This document shows positions 44,309-55,080 of a stretch of 64,000 nucleotides of DNA, piece after piece; the stretch's first letter is position 1, and each line of letters opens with the position of its first letter. The stretch spans positions 37,782,518 through 37,846,517 of the forward strand of contig NC_087062.1 in assembly GCF_963678635.1 (NCBI RefSeq). The letters run 5' to 3'. Made by a program: the position numbers and the translations under genes. The notes beneath the pieces were generated by a model. It saw only the letters and a list, made by a program, of their open reading frames with translations, made no database searches and was not told where the DNA came from. The stretch is from Symsagittifera roscoffensis. Taxonomy: Eukaryota; Xenacoelomorpha; Acoela; Convolutidae.

Positions 44309-46468
44309 ATGAGTCTAGACAAGTCAAGGATACCTAAACGAGGTAATAGCTCTAGGAAATTCATACCTAAAAAGCAAAGAGAGACGATGACCGACCCTTT
44401 TGTGGATCGGATCAAACGAGCCCGGACCGACAAAGGCGAGACGGTTTCAGGCAGAATGGTTGAAACGAGGAGTAAGAAGACCTCAGAAGAGAGAAAAGAA
44501 ATGTTAGAAGTGGAGGTCAATACGGACCAGGCCATGAATGACAACCAGGAAGCACATAGACTGGAAGGGAGAGGCAGAAGGCTGGCGAGTGAATCTACTC
44601 CGGTAGAACAAGGCCATGATTTTGCCACTTCCACCGGGACATTGGATCAAGAGGAGATGTCGGAACTGTCCGACATCTCAATTGAAATAGTGGCAACTAG
44701 AAGATCTCCAACAGACAACACCATGATGGCAGGCGGGACTGAGAAACAAACAACGTCATCATCGTTCTCAGAAAGAATGAGGAACACCTTAGGAAACATG
44801 TTTCCATTCACCATGGGAGTGGGCACAGGAAACGAAGGTGAATCCCAGGAGGAGGAGGACAATGAAGAAGAGCAAGTGGACTTTGGGTCTCAAGTCAGCT
44901 TCAATAGTTCGACCCAGGAGAATGAGGCATACGTCGAAAGAGAGACTGGAACCATGGACAAATTTGGTGTGGTGAGAACGATAAGCAAAGAGGTAAACAC
45001 ACCGGGCCAGTCGAGAGGCTTCGCGATTATGACAAACCCAGAGCCGCAAACTGGGGAGAGTAGAAACAAAGGGCTGGGCAACGCATTGGCGGATCCTGAA
45101 GTGGATAATGAAAAGACGTCGAGGCAGAGAGTCAAGGCCCGAATCTCGACCAGCACGAAGCTGCATGGGACCGACAGGGTTACACCGCCACTAGTGACGC
45201 CACTCGTGAATAACGGGACAGCACTAGAAGAAGCCTTGAACAACATAGTGGGCAGTATAGGAGAACAAAATGAACAGATGTCCATAAGAATGAGTGAACT
45301 AGAAAGAGCAGTTCACATAGAAAGAGAAAGTCTGTGGGAAGAAATAAACCGCAATAGACAAGAAGTTGGCAGGAGCGAGAAACGCTTGAAAGAAAGAAAG
45401 GACGAGCACATAGCGAAAAACTTGTCGAGAATGACAAGAGAAGCGGAACAGAGAGAGTTACGCTTAAGAGACGACATGGAGAAGTTAAGAATTCAGCAAG
45501 AGCAGTCTCTTGGGACTCTTGACACAAAGATAGACGCGATGATGGAGAGGCGAACTCAGGCTATCATGGATAGGTTGGACGGGCTACTAGGCAGCAAAAG
45601 TGGACCAAAAGAAGGGGAACCGAACTCGGGAGGTCCCAGCAGGGAGCCGAAGGTGAACTTCAATGACCATCAAAGGAGGAGGACATATGGATCCACTAGA
45701 GGTAGGGGCAGTTCATCAGGCTATGCCACAAGGGATAATAGAACATGGGGCCCGAGCAAGTTCATCGGGGAAGATGAAACGATAGACAAGTTTCTAGATG
45801 ACTTGGAAATGCTGAGAAGACGCAGCCAACCGGATGAGTCGAACCGAAGGATGAACCTGGCAGTAGCCTCAAAATTCATCGATGGTGTGAAGAATAATGA
45901 ACTTCAAACAATGCTAGCAACGCATTACACACCACTATTAACCAATGCGCCAACACCAGAGGAGTTGAGGCTCAAGTCAAAAGAATATCTTTTATTGAAA
46001 CCTCCTTCGAGATCTGGTTACTATAAGAACAATTATGGCAATTTTAACAATGGGCCAGTAAACCAAGGGAACAACTGGTACAAACCGAGGGATGACATGG
46101 ACAAGAGACGCTCTTGTGCCAATTGCAGTTCAACAGACCATCATGTATCGGCATGCCCAACTTACAAACAAGGTATGAAAGCAATAGGCTTTAGCCTCGA
46201 AGACGAAGATGCGTCAGAATTGGACCATGAGGATTTCATGAGAGGAGTAATTGCGAAATTCGGCCCGAGGTGTTTCTTTTGCAACTTGGAAGGTCATTTT
46301 AAATCAGATTGTCCGCAATTCTGGGATGCAGTGGCTGACATCAAGCATCCAAGGCATGAGGAAGCTTTATCAGGAGTGAAAGCAAGCAAGGCTCGCCTGT
46401 TGAGTGAAGCGGAGGCGCGCAGAAAAGACAAACCGCAGGAGCTGGCGACGAAGAAAATCAAGCGGTAA
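44309..46468 (+). CDS. LTR-B Gag with coiled coil and two zinc knuckles
   Basis: 719 codons from ATG 44309 (MSLDKSRIPKRG). The N-terminal third is charged and disordered. About residues 310-430 are heptad-like and Glu/Arg-rich (RESLWEEINRNRQEV, REAEQRELRLRDDMEKLRIQ), a probable coiled coil. Two Cys/His motifs follow: CANCSSTDHHVSAC (46115-46156) and CFFCNLEGHFKSDC (46271-46312). The frame is intact. The Pol frame is open in the -1 register from about 46406, overlapping the Gag end by about 60 bases, so -1 frameshifting is possible, but I saw no classic slippery heptamer. The first 127 residues recur in the captured fragment in the PLE. Confidence 0.85.
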   Translation: MSLDKSRIPKRGNSSRKFIPKKQRETMTDPFVDRIKRARTDKGETVSGRMVETRSKKTSEERKEMLEVEVNTDQAMNDNQEAHRLEGRGRRLASESTPVEQGHDFATSTGTLDQEEMSELSDISIEIVATRRSPTDNTMMAGGTEKQTTSSSFSERMRNTLGNMFPFTMGVGTGNEGESQEEEDNEEEQVDFGSQVSFNSSTQENEAYVERETGTMDKFGVVRTISKEVNTPGQSRGFAIMTNPEPQTGESRNKGLGNALADPEVDNEKTSRQRVKARISTSTKLHGTDRVTPPLVTPLVNNGTALEEALNNIVGSIGEQNEQMSIRMSELERAVHIERESLWEEINRNRQEVGRSEKRLKERKDEHIAKNLSRMTREAEQRELRLRDDMEKLRIQQEQSLGTLDTKIDAMMERRTQAIMDRLDGLLGSKSGPKEGEPNSGGPSREPKVNFNDHQRRRTYGSTRGRGSSSGYATRDNRTWGPSKFIGEDETIDKFLDDLEMLRRRSQPDESNRRMNLAVASKFIDGVKNNELQTMLATHYTPLLTNAPTPEELRLKSKEYLLLKPPSRSGYYKNNYGNFNNGPVNQGNNWYKPRDDMDKRRSCANCSSTDHHVSACPTYKQGMKAIGFSLEDEDASELDHEDFMRGVIAKFGPRCFFCNLEGHFKSDCPQFWDAVADIKHPRHEEALSGVKASKARLLSEAEARRKDKPQELATKKIKR

Positions 46469-47985
46469 CTGAAGAGACACGTGAACCGGAATCAGTGACT
46501 GCGGCCGATGACTTCAAGGTTGATTATAGGGCAGCCGCAAGGGATGCTCTGAATAGAGTGCAGCAGGAACTGGTGACGAAAGAGATCGAACAAAAAGTGA
46601 AACTCGAACTGGAGCATGAGCAACTACAGGAGCAACTGAATACCTTCGAAGCAACGGAGGTCGAGGAGACTAAAGCACCAAGCAGTTTGAGCATGAAACT
46701 TAATGTGATCTCCGGTCAGAGGTTCGGCATGGTGCCACAAGGAAGCAAGATACAGTCGATAATCTCAGTGGCTGGACATCAGGTAATCAGAAATCTGAGT
46801 GAACCATCCGAGTTCACTTTGATGCATTTGGACACATATGCAGATTATCTGAGGCAGGTGGAGCCACGCACCGAGTCGAGAGCTGTGCGAGCACTAAAAC
46901 AACGGGTGGCCCTCGCATTAAGAAACTTTATGGACGCTACCTGGAGGTCTATGGGCCGAACCAAGTGATGCTGAACGTGGATGGAATCAGTATCTACACT
47001 AGGAATTATGTAACAACAGATGATGACCAAATGGGGCAGATCTATTTGGGTGAGGAGGAACTCAAAGTCCGCAGGATAGGCCATGACGCCATGATGGAAC
47101 AAGATGCAGTACACATTGGGTATGAAGCAGATGTGACCGCACATCTGCTCGACACCAACGGAACGAAAATCGGAGTCACAGGGTTTCTGGACAAGGAGCG
47201 GTAGTGAGTGTGATGCCGATAAAAACTTGGGAAAGAATGGGCTTCACGAGGGAAGATCTAATTCCAACGAATCTCCGACTGGCCGCCGCCAATCGAGGAG
47301 CCATTTTGACGTAGCCGGAAGAACACCAATAACGGTCCTCCACATGGGAGGACGGGATCTTTGGATGAGCTTCCTGGTAGTAGAGAATTTGGACGACGCC
47401 GACGAATTCATCTTGGGCAGAGACTTTGTCAGGAATTTTGACGTGATGATTGACCTGAACAACGGTCTGATACGGATTAGAAACCCGCACCGGAAGTATG
47501 TTAAGAAACCAATTAATAGGATAATAACAGACAAAAACAAGGTACCAATTTTTTTAGATAGAAAAGTAAAACTACCGCCAGGACAAGCTGTGGTGGCAAT
47601 TTTTAGAATGAGAAATTTAAATTCGTTGAGCGATAGTAAACAAGCTTGTTTAGTACCGAATCCAAATAGTCAGAGTTCGGTAATTTTAGGCCGGAGTTTC
47701 TCGGTAACGCGAAACGGACTGTGTGTCAGTGTGTTATTGAACACACTGGACACCACGGTTTCAATCCAGCGTGGAAAGAAGCTTGGTTACGCTTTGCCGA
47801 TGAGGACCGACTATGAGGAGACACAAAAATTGAAGAAACACAGTGTGAAAGACTGTCCTTTTCATGCCAATAAAGATAAAATTTTAAAGAGGATTGATGA
47901 ATTAAAATCTATTCATAAATTGTTTTCAATGAAATCCGAAACGGACGACGGCTTATCGCGAGAGAAGGCGCGAGACGAATGACGC
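46406..47985 (+). pseudogene. LTR-B Pol, protease part, broken
   Basis: Starts in the -1 frame relative to Gag. A Glu-rich linker (RVQQELVTKEIEQKVKLELE) leads to a protease-like domain. A frameshift near 46915 is followed by GRYLEVYGPNQVMLNVDG. The active-site region reads VTGFLD, then in another frame GAVVSVMPI: one base appears to be missing within the D-[ST]-G triplet at about 47190-47197. A second shift at about 47300 restores RTPITVLHMGG and FILGRDFVRNFDV (about 47411-47448), the ILGRDF block of retropepsins. A further shift near 47975 precedes the RT. It is dead. Confidence 0.75.
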
Positions 47986-49933
47986 CACACAAGTCGGAAG
48001 CGTGCCGAGCGGAAATCGAAATGCTGCTTGAATACGACATGATAGAACCCTCGAAATTGCCGTGGGCTTGCGGGGTGGTAATGGCGAAAAAGAAAGGGGG
48101 CAGCTAAGATTTTGTTGCGACTTTCGCTATTTGAACGCGGTGACAATAAAAGATGCGTACCCGATACCGCGAATAGACGGCAGCCTCTCTAAGCTTGGTG
48201 ATGCCAATTTCTTCACCACATTGGACTTGGGTTCTGCCTTCTGGCAGGTCCCTCTGCGGAAGAAGGATAGAGAGAAAACCGGATTCGCGTGCGAATTGGG
48301 ATTGTACCAGTAGAAGAGGATGCCCTTCGGCTTGTGCAATGCAACGGCCATTTTTCAAAGACTGATGGCTCAGGCTTTGACGAGAGTGACCAAGAAGTAC
48401 GGGAATCTCGTGATGTGTTACGTGGACGACGTGGTCATAGCGACACCGACCCTGGAAGACCACATTGATCGGCTCGATGAGGTCTTTGGATGCATGAAGA
48501 GGGCAGGCTTGAATTGCAAACCATCCAAATGTGAAATCCTTAGGGATTCGATCAATTACCTGGGAAGAATGGTGGACAGGCATGGCGTGAGGCCAGATCC
48601 GGAAGCAGTAGAGGCTGTGTTGACATGGAAGGCTCCGAGAACGGACACACAGCTAATGAGCTTCCTAGGGTTTGCCAATTATTACCGGGAGTTCATTAAA
48701 GGATATGCGGACAAGGTGTATCCGATGCAGAAGCTGATGCGCAACAAATGGAAAAAGTTCGAATGGAATGACGAAGCAGAAGTTGCCTTCGAGAACATAA
48801 AGCGGGAACTGTGCGAAGCGCCAGTGCTAGGCATGCCTACAGAAAAGGGCATGTATGTTCTTGACACTGACGCATCGGTAGTAGCCATCTCAGGAATATT
48901 GCATCAGGAGCAAGAATGGAACGGAAGAACGGTTCTCCGTCCCATTGCATACGGCAGCAAGGTCTTGAGTGACACTGAGATGAAATATGGCGCACCAAAA
49001 GCAGAAATGTTTGCAGTAGTCACATTTGTGGAAAAATACCGCGCATACCTGGGGAGCGCTCCCTTTAAGTTACGCGTAGACAACAGAGCGTTATCCTGGT
49101 TGAAGACCTACTCGATGGATCAGAGTTACATTGGTAGATGGATAGTAATATTGGATGGCTACCACATGATAATCGAGCACAGGATGCGTGATAAACAACA
49201 GAATGCTGACAACCTCAGTAAGAAAACTGAGTTCTATGAAAAATTGGAGCAGAAGCAAGTAAATCAAGCAGAAATAAAGGAGGGATTCTCGTTTCTGGAC
49301 AAAGAAACCTATGAAGCGCTTCCCTTAACGAGATGGTTGGACAAGTCTGGACATCCAATTCCAGGACACCCCGAGTTACCTGTAGAGAAAGCAGCCGAGA
49401 TAAAGATCCTGTCCAAGGAGGACCCGGTCCCCTTGGATCTGTTGCTGCGCTGGAATCTGGTTCAGCAAGAACTCTCTCGCATGAACATAAACAGCCTCTC
49501 ATTATTGGATAAAACGGTGCAGGTCACACCGCAAGTGATGCGGATGCTGGGTGGATTGTTAGAAAGAGAAGTGACCAGAGATGACCCCGAGTGGACAGCA
49601 GCAGTGGCATCGCTAACAGTCAGTGAGAAGGTGAAGATCATGCCGTCCAGACGACAACACGAAGAAAATGAGAGGGATTGTAGGACAATAGTTCAGCAAC
49701 TAGTATCCTCAATACCTCACGAGATTTTAACCAGTACTTCTCACGGACGGAAAGAACAGGGAAGCAGTACGCGAAGGAAAACCGTTACCTTCTTGGACCA
49801 GGATAAAGAAGGTGAGAAGGTAGAACAAAACCTGCTGCAAGATTGTTTGTCCAGGAGACGAACGATGAGAAGAGCCAGCAAGTACAAGATCAACACCCGG
49901 GACAAGAAAGTTTGTGCGGGGAGTCTGAGATAG
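47986..49933 (+). pseudogene. LTR-B Pol, RT and RNase H
   Basis: RT begins at EIEMLLEYDMIEPSKLPWA (about 48018-48075). A shift near 48103 leads to LRFCCDFRYLNAVTIKDAYP and TTLDLGSAFWQVPL (motif A). An in-frame TAG at 48311-48313 stands between LYQ and KRMPFGL. Motif C is CYVDDVVIA at about 48415-48442. The thumb and SFLGFANYYREFIKGYADKV follow. RNase H starts YVLDTDASVVAISGILHQEQ (about 48853-48910) and retains EMFAVV and VDNRALSWL. A linker of about 200 residues then runs to a frame change near 49850-49930. Order and spacing are Ty3-like. Confidence 0.85.
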
Positions 49934-51936
49934 ACGAAAAAGTTCCTGATGAGAATCACGACCTGGGGAACAAGGTTTTGTCTGGGGAGTTCAGTGGGAT
50001 GCGAAGAAGGCACAGACATTATCTGGAGGAGCGTGCAGACTCCAGCACAAACTCTTCAACAGATGACAATTCCCAAAACTCAGGAATTGACACCTATTCA
50101 GACAGGAACTCGAGCTCGGGATCAGAACTGTCCGAACTAACGATCCACACACTACTAGTGGAAACTCGGACAAGGGATCTGGACAGAGAGGTGTACCAGG
50201 ATCTTGACAGTGATCGCTACCTTATACCAAGCGAAAGAGTCTTTGACAACGCAGCGGATGATTTGGAGACAATAGCGGTATCGAAACATTCGATAAGTCT
50301 GTTTCCACAAAAAGAGGTGGTCAGGACTGATCTTCAGCCGTTCAAGCAAGAGACACAGCCGCTGGCGAAGATTTGGTGCGTTAAGATGGAAGAAGACAGA
50401 CATCAGCCCAATGAGCTGAATAGTCAGATGAGGGTCATGAAGACGTACTTGAAGGCGAGATACAGACTCTCGGATCTTCTAAGGGCGCAGAGAAATGATC
50501 GCATGACAAGCAACCTGAAAACGTGGATCGAGAATGGTGCTCCGGATAAAAGGGACCTCGAGGAAGACAGTTATCGTATCCTGAGACAGTACTTCATGCA
50601 GAAGGAAGGGAGGTTATATTTGAACAAGGACGGGATTGTGGCATGCAAGAGAAGAGACGAAGACAAATTCCGTTACAAGTATAATGCGATAGTGTTGCCG
50701 CAGCTCTATCAGACAGAACTATTATTCAGGTCGCATGATCAGATGGGCCATCAAGGGATCGACAAAGTGTATCAAAGGATCCTGAAGCGCTTTGAGTGGC
50801 CTGGAATGAAAAAGGCACGTGAGAAGTGGGTGACAGCGTGCCTGTCATGCCAACAGGTCAAGGATCCAAGGAAATTGCGATTTCCCTTACAATCGATCGA
50901 GTCGTCTGAATTCAACGAGGTGGTGCAGATAGATCACCAAAAGATATGCATGACAGACAGCGGTTATAACCAAGTCCTGGTCATGATAGATCACTTTACG
51001 AAGTAGGCAGAGGCCGTGCCCTGCATAACTGCCTCGGCGGAAGAGACATGCGACCACCTGATCAATACGTGGATAGCGAGACATGGTTGTCCGATGACGT
51101 TTCAATCAGATAATGGAACAGCTTTCGTAGGAGAGCTTACGAAAGAGCTTATGAGACGCTCACAGGTTGCTCAGGCTCACTCCACGACATACCACCCCCA
51201 GACAAGTGGCTTAGTGGAAAGACAGAATAGGACGTTAGTATATTGTTCCAGGTACATGACCGATTGGGACATATACCTTCCACAGGTGATGGGAGCCTAT
51301 AATAGCACGCAACACTCCACCACTGGAGTTAGTCCACACATGATTGTAACTGGACACGAGAAGTCTTTACCCTTAACCTTTTTCTACCCAGAGTATGAGG
51401 GAAAGGAAACGTCTCCACAGGTCTATGTGAGGGAGGTGATCAGACGTCAACAGGAGTTGAACGATTTATGCAGACGAAACACTCAGCAAGCACAGGCAAG
51501 GCAGAAGAAAAAATTCGACAAGAAAGCAGCTGGTGCAAAAACTTACAGGGTGGGAGATTACGTATGGGTGTTTCAGAACGTTGTACCACCGAAAGGAACG
51601 AAAAAGCTCCTAAAAAAGTGGAGGGGACCCTTCATGATTACGGAAGTGCACCAGGAGGGACGCTTTTACAGACTGAATACTGCCCGAGCCGCCCACTACG
51701 AGAACATTAAGCCACACAATCCATCGACAGAAGACTGGTGTATACCTGCAAACATGGAAGAAGGGGATTATCTAATGATGGATCCTGCTTATGAGGTCAA
51801 CGAAAAGGGCACCAGGGAGAAGAACGATGGAAACGAAGTCGTGAAGGAAGGAACGGATACACCGCTGGACCTGGATCCAACCGAGGTGATCGAAGCGGAC
51901 GATGAAACCTTACCCTACGCAGAGGAGGATTGGTAG
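49850..51936 (+). pseudogene. LTR-B Pol, integrase
   Basis: An acidic Ser-rich linker precedes the zinc finger: RSHDQMGHQGIDKVYQRILK and CLSCQQ (about 50730-50860, HHCC). Catalytic core: VVQIDHQKI, then QSDNGTAFVGEL and SGLVERQNRTL (D, D, E). An in-frame TAG at 51004-51006 follows HFTK, where related integrases usually have Trp. After the core, FQNVVPPKGTKKLLKKWRGP (about 51570-51630) is the GPY/F-type module and is followed by FMITEV. Ends at TAG 51934-51936. Confidence 0.85.
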
Positions 51937-52256
51937 GATCCCGAACAGATAGAGGTTCCCAGAATTTGGAACCGGATCTTCCGTTCACGATACAGACTCG
52001 TCAGAATGACGGGACAAGACCCAGAAAGAAAAATAATCCTTACGGTGACGGTTTTGTAGTGGATAGGATAGATCTGAAGAAGATAGTGGAAGAAGTAGTG
52101 GGTCTAGAAGAAATAACTGTGTCACAAGACATTGACATAGTCGATGATCACGACGATGAGTCGCTCGACGACCGGTCGAAACCCGAGGTAGAATTCGACG
52201 ACGAGCAACAGCAGTCATATGAACAAGACTTGACGAACCTGCGTGTCTTAGAGTGA
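51930..52256 (+). pseudogene. LTR-B Pol C-terminal tail, other frame
   Basis: From about 51940 the frame TRPRKKNNPYGDGFVVDRID continues the usual basic RxRKNPYG tail of Ty3 polyproteins, in a frame shifted from the integrase, then an Asp/Glu-rich stretch to TGA 52254-52256. A one-base indel near 51935 therefore separates it from the integrase. After the stop, the same frame continues in the next entry, 12 bases on. Confidence 0.55.
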
Positions 52257-52265
52257 CTGAACGAA

Positions 52266-53031
52266 ATGACCTCGGACCCAGAGGGGACCAGCGTCACGAT
52301 TCAAGACGTAGATCGTGAAAGCATGAAATACATCAAGACCGAACGAGATGATCCGTCCTGGGCTGCCCAGGAAGGACAACTACTCATTCCAGCTTCTAAC
52401 CTCGACTTGATACCCGGTATGCGATCGACGAGGACGTCGATGGATATTTTTGTCCGGGGAGTGGGGGTAGGACTTACCCACACTGAAAACCTGATAATAA
52501 AAAAAATAAGAATAGCAAGAGAGACAGGAGATTTAGAAGCAGAAACAGGCGAAGAACCTAAGAAACCTGAAATAGGGAGGGTAGTTGAGTCATTTTTTAA
52601 CTTACCAAATGAATATTCAAGTAACATAATACTAACAGACAGTGATTTCATACTCACAAATAGAACATGTGCGATAGCAATCACAGCAGACATGAGTTTT
52701 AGGACAGCGTTAGCGGCAGATTTTAAGAGAGAATAAAAAAATAGAGTTCCTTTGGAAGCAACGACCAGGAGTATGGGGCGTAGCGGCCTTACCTCCGGCG
52801 CCGTCACAAATACCGGGTAAATACCTATGCTTCTTGGTGACGAGGGCGAGGGAGAAGCAGCACGTGGACCCAGAGAACCTAGTCTTATCCGTGACGAGGT
52901 TGAGAGACTTCCTCGTGCAAAGGGACGTGAGGGAGCTCTCGCTTCCAGTGTACGATCCAAACAGAGGACGACTGCATCCTCGGGAATTGTACGCGCTTGT
53001 ACACGTGATATTCTCTGATACTAATATATAA
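52266..53031 (+). pseudogene. Macrodomain-like cassette (TARG1/OARD1-type resemblance)
   Basis: In two frames, joined at an A-run at 52734-52741. Frame one (from ATG 52266) has a 115-residue leader, then NIILTDSDFILTNRTCAI and ITADMSFRTALAADFKRE. Frame two gives KIEFLWKQRPGVWGVAAL, GKYLCFLVTRARE, then NLVLSVTRLRDFLVQRDVRE and LSLPVYDPNRGRLHPRELYA, ending at TAA 53029. Strand and helix order, the G[KR]Y[IL]xxL[VI]T block and the LS[LM]P block match small ADP-ribose-hydrolase macrodomains. The glycine-rich ligand loops are altered (FRTALA and YDPNRGRL), so binding or catalysis may be lost. It lies between Pol and ORF3. The assignment is from memory of the fold, not a search. Confidence 0.55.
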
Positions 53032-53447
53032 TAATATTTACATAAGAAATATTACTTAAGTATAGGCTGAGTGACGTGCGAGAGGGTGTTAGGCTAACGA
53101 CTAAGTTGTATGTAATGTGCGATATGTGTGATATGTGTGTTATGTTATGTTATGTGTTATGTTATTAAGCTCTTGGGTAAGAAGGGGTTAGTGACCATGA
53201 ACAACTGAATGACGATCTTAGGAATAGATCCAAAGTTTGGAGTGTCCAATCTTAGGTCAAATTCCAAAATTTTAGAGACCGATTGATTTTAATAAATTTT
53301 AGGATAAAAATCTTCTTATCTGACTGTTTTTAAATAAATTTTAACGATATCTGTTAAGGTGAAACTGACAAGTGTGATATTCGTGACTTCTTTTCTAGAT
53401 CCTGATTGATCATTTAATTACTCACTTGAGTCAAACCTTTGAATCGA
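53032..53447 (+). other. Spacer between macrodomain cassette and ORF3, with possible splice acceptor
   Basis: No gene. CTTCTTTTCTAG ends at 53398, 50 bases before the ORF3 ATG. It fits a 3' splice site with a pyrimidine tract. Envelope-like genes of some Ty3-class elements are made from spliced RNA, and ORF3 could be expressed that way; this is only a suggestion. Confidence 0.35.
53110..53166. repeat. Short GTTAT/ATGTGT simple repeat
   Basis: Runs of TGTGTGATATGTG and GTTATGTTATGTGTTATG, a low-complexity block of about 55 bp. Confidence 0.6.
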
Positions 53448-54416
53448 ATGGAATCGAATCTGAAGAACAGTATGGAGAATTTCAACTTGGATGAATTGAT
53501 GGACCTGGCAGAGGCATATGTAGGACCGATGATAGATGCGATCTATCGTCGGCTAATGGATCGAGACTTTGCTCTGGAGGACCCAGAGGTAGTCATGTTG
53601 CTGACCGCCCTTATCAACATCTTGGGGCATGACAACCGTGAGGACCGCGCCACAGAAGTCCTGTTGATGGCAGCATACGAAGAAGAGTGGGAAATACATC
53701 ACCGAGACCATGAGAATAGGACGGGATGTAGATTGGACAGAGTGGCGTTCATGGAAGAAGTCTGGACAGTAGTTCAGAGCTATGGGACCCAGTCCATTCT
53801 GAAAACAGGTCTCAACCGAGCACTAATGCGGGAAGTTCTTGACAAACTCGACGAGTGTGAAGGGAGATCGAGCGAGTTGCTGATCGACTCGACCACTGAT
53901 GCAATTGAGGCAAACTCTCCTGTCAAGATGACGCCGCAAGAAGACAAAGGAGAAGTGGTATATCTGTCAAGAACCCGGAAGGGAACGATGCAATCAAAAA
54001 TGGTGATTGACAGAATTAATGAAATGAAGATGAAACTGGGCAGCAAGGTGACATTGAGGAAAACGGGAAAGACAAAGGTGGATTCCGAAATCTCGATGAA
54101 AGCTGTCAACTCAGCTAAAAGAAAACGCGTCGAAGAAGCTATGGACTTCGGACAAGGTGATGATCGATTGCCTGGCATAGACAGGACGTTGACTGACGTA
54201 GCGATGGTGCCACCCATTCTCATGGCAGGAATAAAATCAGCCAGTTACAAAACCAAGAAGAGTGACCGCACCCTGACTGGAGCGACGTTTGAAATGGAGA
54301 CACTCAGCCAATGTGGAGAGAGTACCCTTAAAGTTTTCAAACCGTCTCCCATGAATCACGGAAAGGGAAGCATCGATGGACAGAGTGCCCGAAGAGGAGT
54401 GGGAGGTGCATCATAG
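53448..54416 (+). CDS. LTR-B ORF3a, unrecognised, first duplicate
   Basis: 322 codons from ATG 53448 (MESNLKNSMENFNLDELMDL). I recognise no domain. It is acidic at the start, predicted helical, with neither signal peptide nor transmembrane segment by eye. From residue 78 (EEEWEIHHRDHENRTGCRLD) it is a diverged copy of the beginning of ORF3b. Because the 712-bp unit is not a multiple of three, the frame ends at TAG 54414, shortly after the second unit starts. The overlap with ORF3b is 41 bases. The duplicates differ mostly at silent sites, so both seem to have been under selection before the element died. Confidence 0.55.
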   Translation: MESNLKNSMENFNLDELMDLAEAYVGPMIDAIYRRLMDRDFALEDPEVVMLLTALINILGHDNREDRATEVLLMAAYEEEWEIHHRDHENRTGCRLDRVAFMEEVWTVVQSYGTQSILKTGLNRALMREVLDKLDECEGRSSELLIDSTTDAIEANSPVKMTPQEDKGEVVYLSRTRKGTMQSKMVIDRINEMKMKLGSKVTLRKTGKTKVDSEISMKAVNSAKRKRVEEAMDFGQGDDRLPGIDRTLTDVAMVPPILMAGIKSASYKTKKSDRTLTGATFEMETLSQCGESTLKVFKPSPMNHGKGSIDGQSARRGVGGAS

Positions 54417-55080
54417 AGACCATGAAAGTAGGACGAGATGCAGAATGGACAGAGTGGCCTTCATGGAAGAGGTCTGGACAGTAGTTCAGAGCTATGGAAC
54501 CCAGTCTATTTTGAAACAAGGTCTCAACCGAGCACTAATGCGGGAAGTCCTTGACAAGCTTGATGAGTGTGAAGGGAGATTGAGTGAGTTGTTGATTGAC
54601 TCAGCCACTGATGAAAGTGAAGCGAATTCTCCCATCAAGATGACACCGCAGGACGATAAAGGAGAGGTGGTGTATCTGTCAAGAACCAGGAGAGGAACGA
54701 TGCGATCGAAATTGGTGATTGACAAGATCAACGCGATGAAAATGAAGTTAGGCAGCAGAGTGCTGCCAAGGAGAGTAGGAAAGACGAAGGTGGATTCGGA
54801 GATATCGATGAAAGCTGTCAATTCAGCGAAAAGGAAACGAGTCGAAGAGGTCATGGATTTGGGACAAGGTGATTATCAATTGCCTGGCACAGATAAAATG
54901 TTGACTGATATAGCGGGAATAATGGCGGGAATAAAGTCAACAGGTTATAAATCCAATAGGAGTGACTGCACTCTAACTGGAGCCAGCTTAGAAATAGAAG
55001 TACTCAGCCAATGTGGAGAGAGCACAATGAAAGACTTTAAACCATCTCCCATGAATCACGGAAAGGGAGGTGTCGCAGGA
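53679..55080 (+). repeat. Tandem duplication of a 712-bp unit in ORF3
   Basis: Unit 1 53679-54390, unit 2 54391-about 55080. Both begin GAAGARGAGTGGGA and end around ATGAATCACGGAAAGGGA. By eye about 85% identical, with many differences at third positions and a four-codon deletion in unit 2 (near 54905). That divergence exceeds that of the two LTRs. Confidence 0.85.

Noticed and set aside
52731-52745. A AAA AAA slippery site for programmed frameshifting in the macrodomain cassette
   Set aside because: In the upstream frame the TAA stop precedes the A-run, so ribosomes would terminate before slipping. A simple indel is more likely.
52301-52960. 219-codon minus-strand frame
   Set aside because: It is opposite the macrodomain cassette and has low-complexity composition without motifs.
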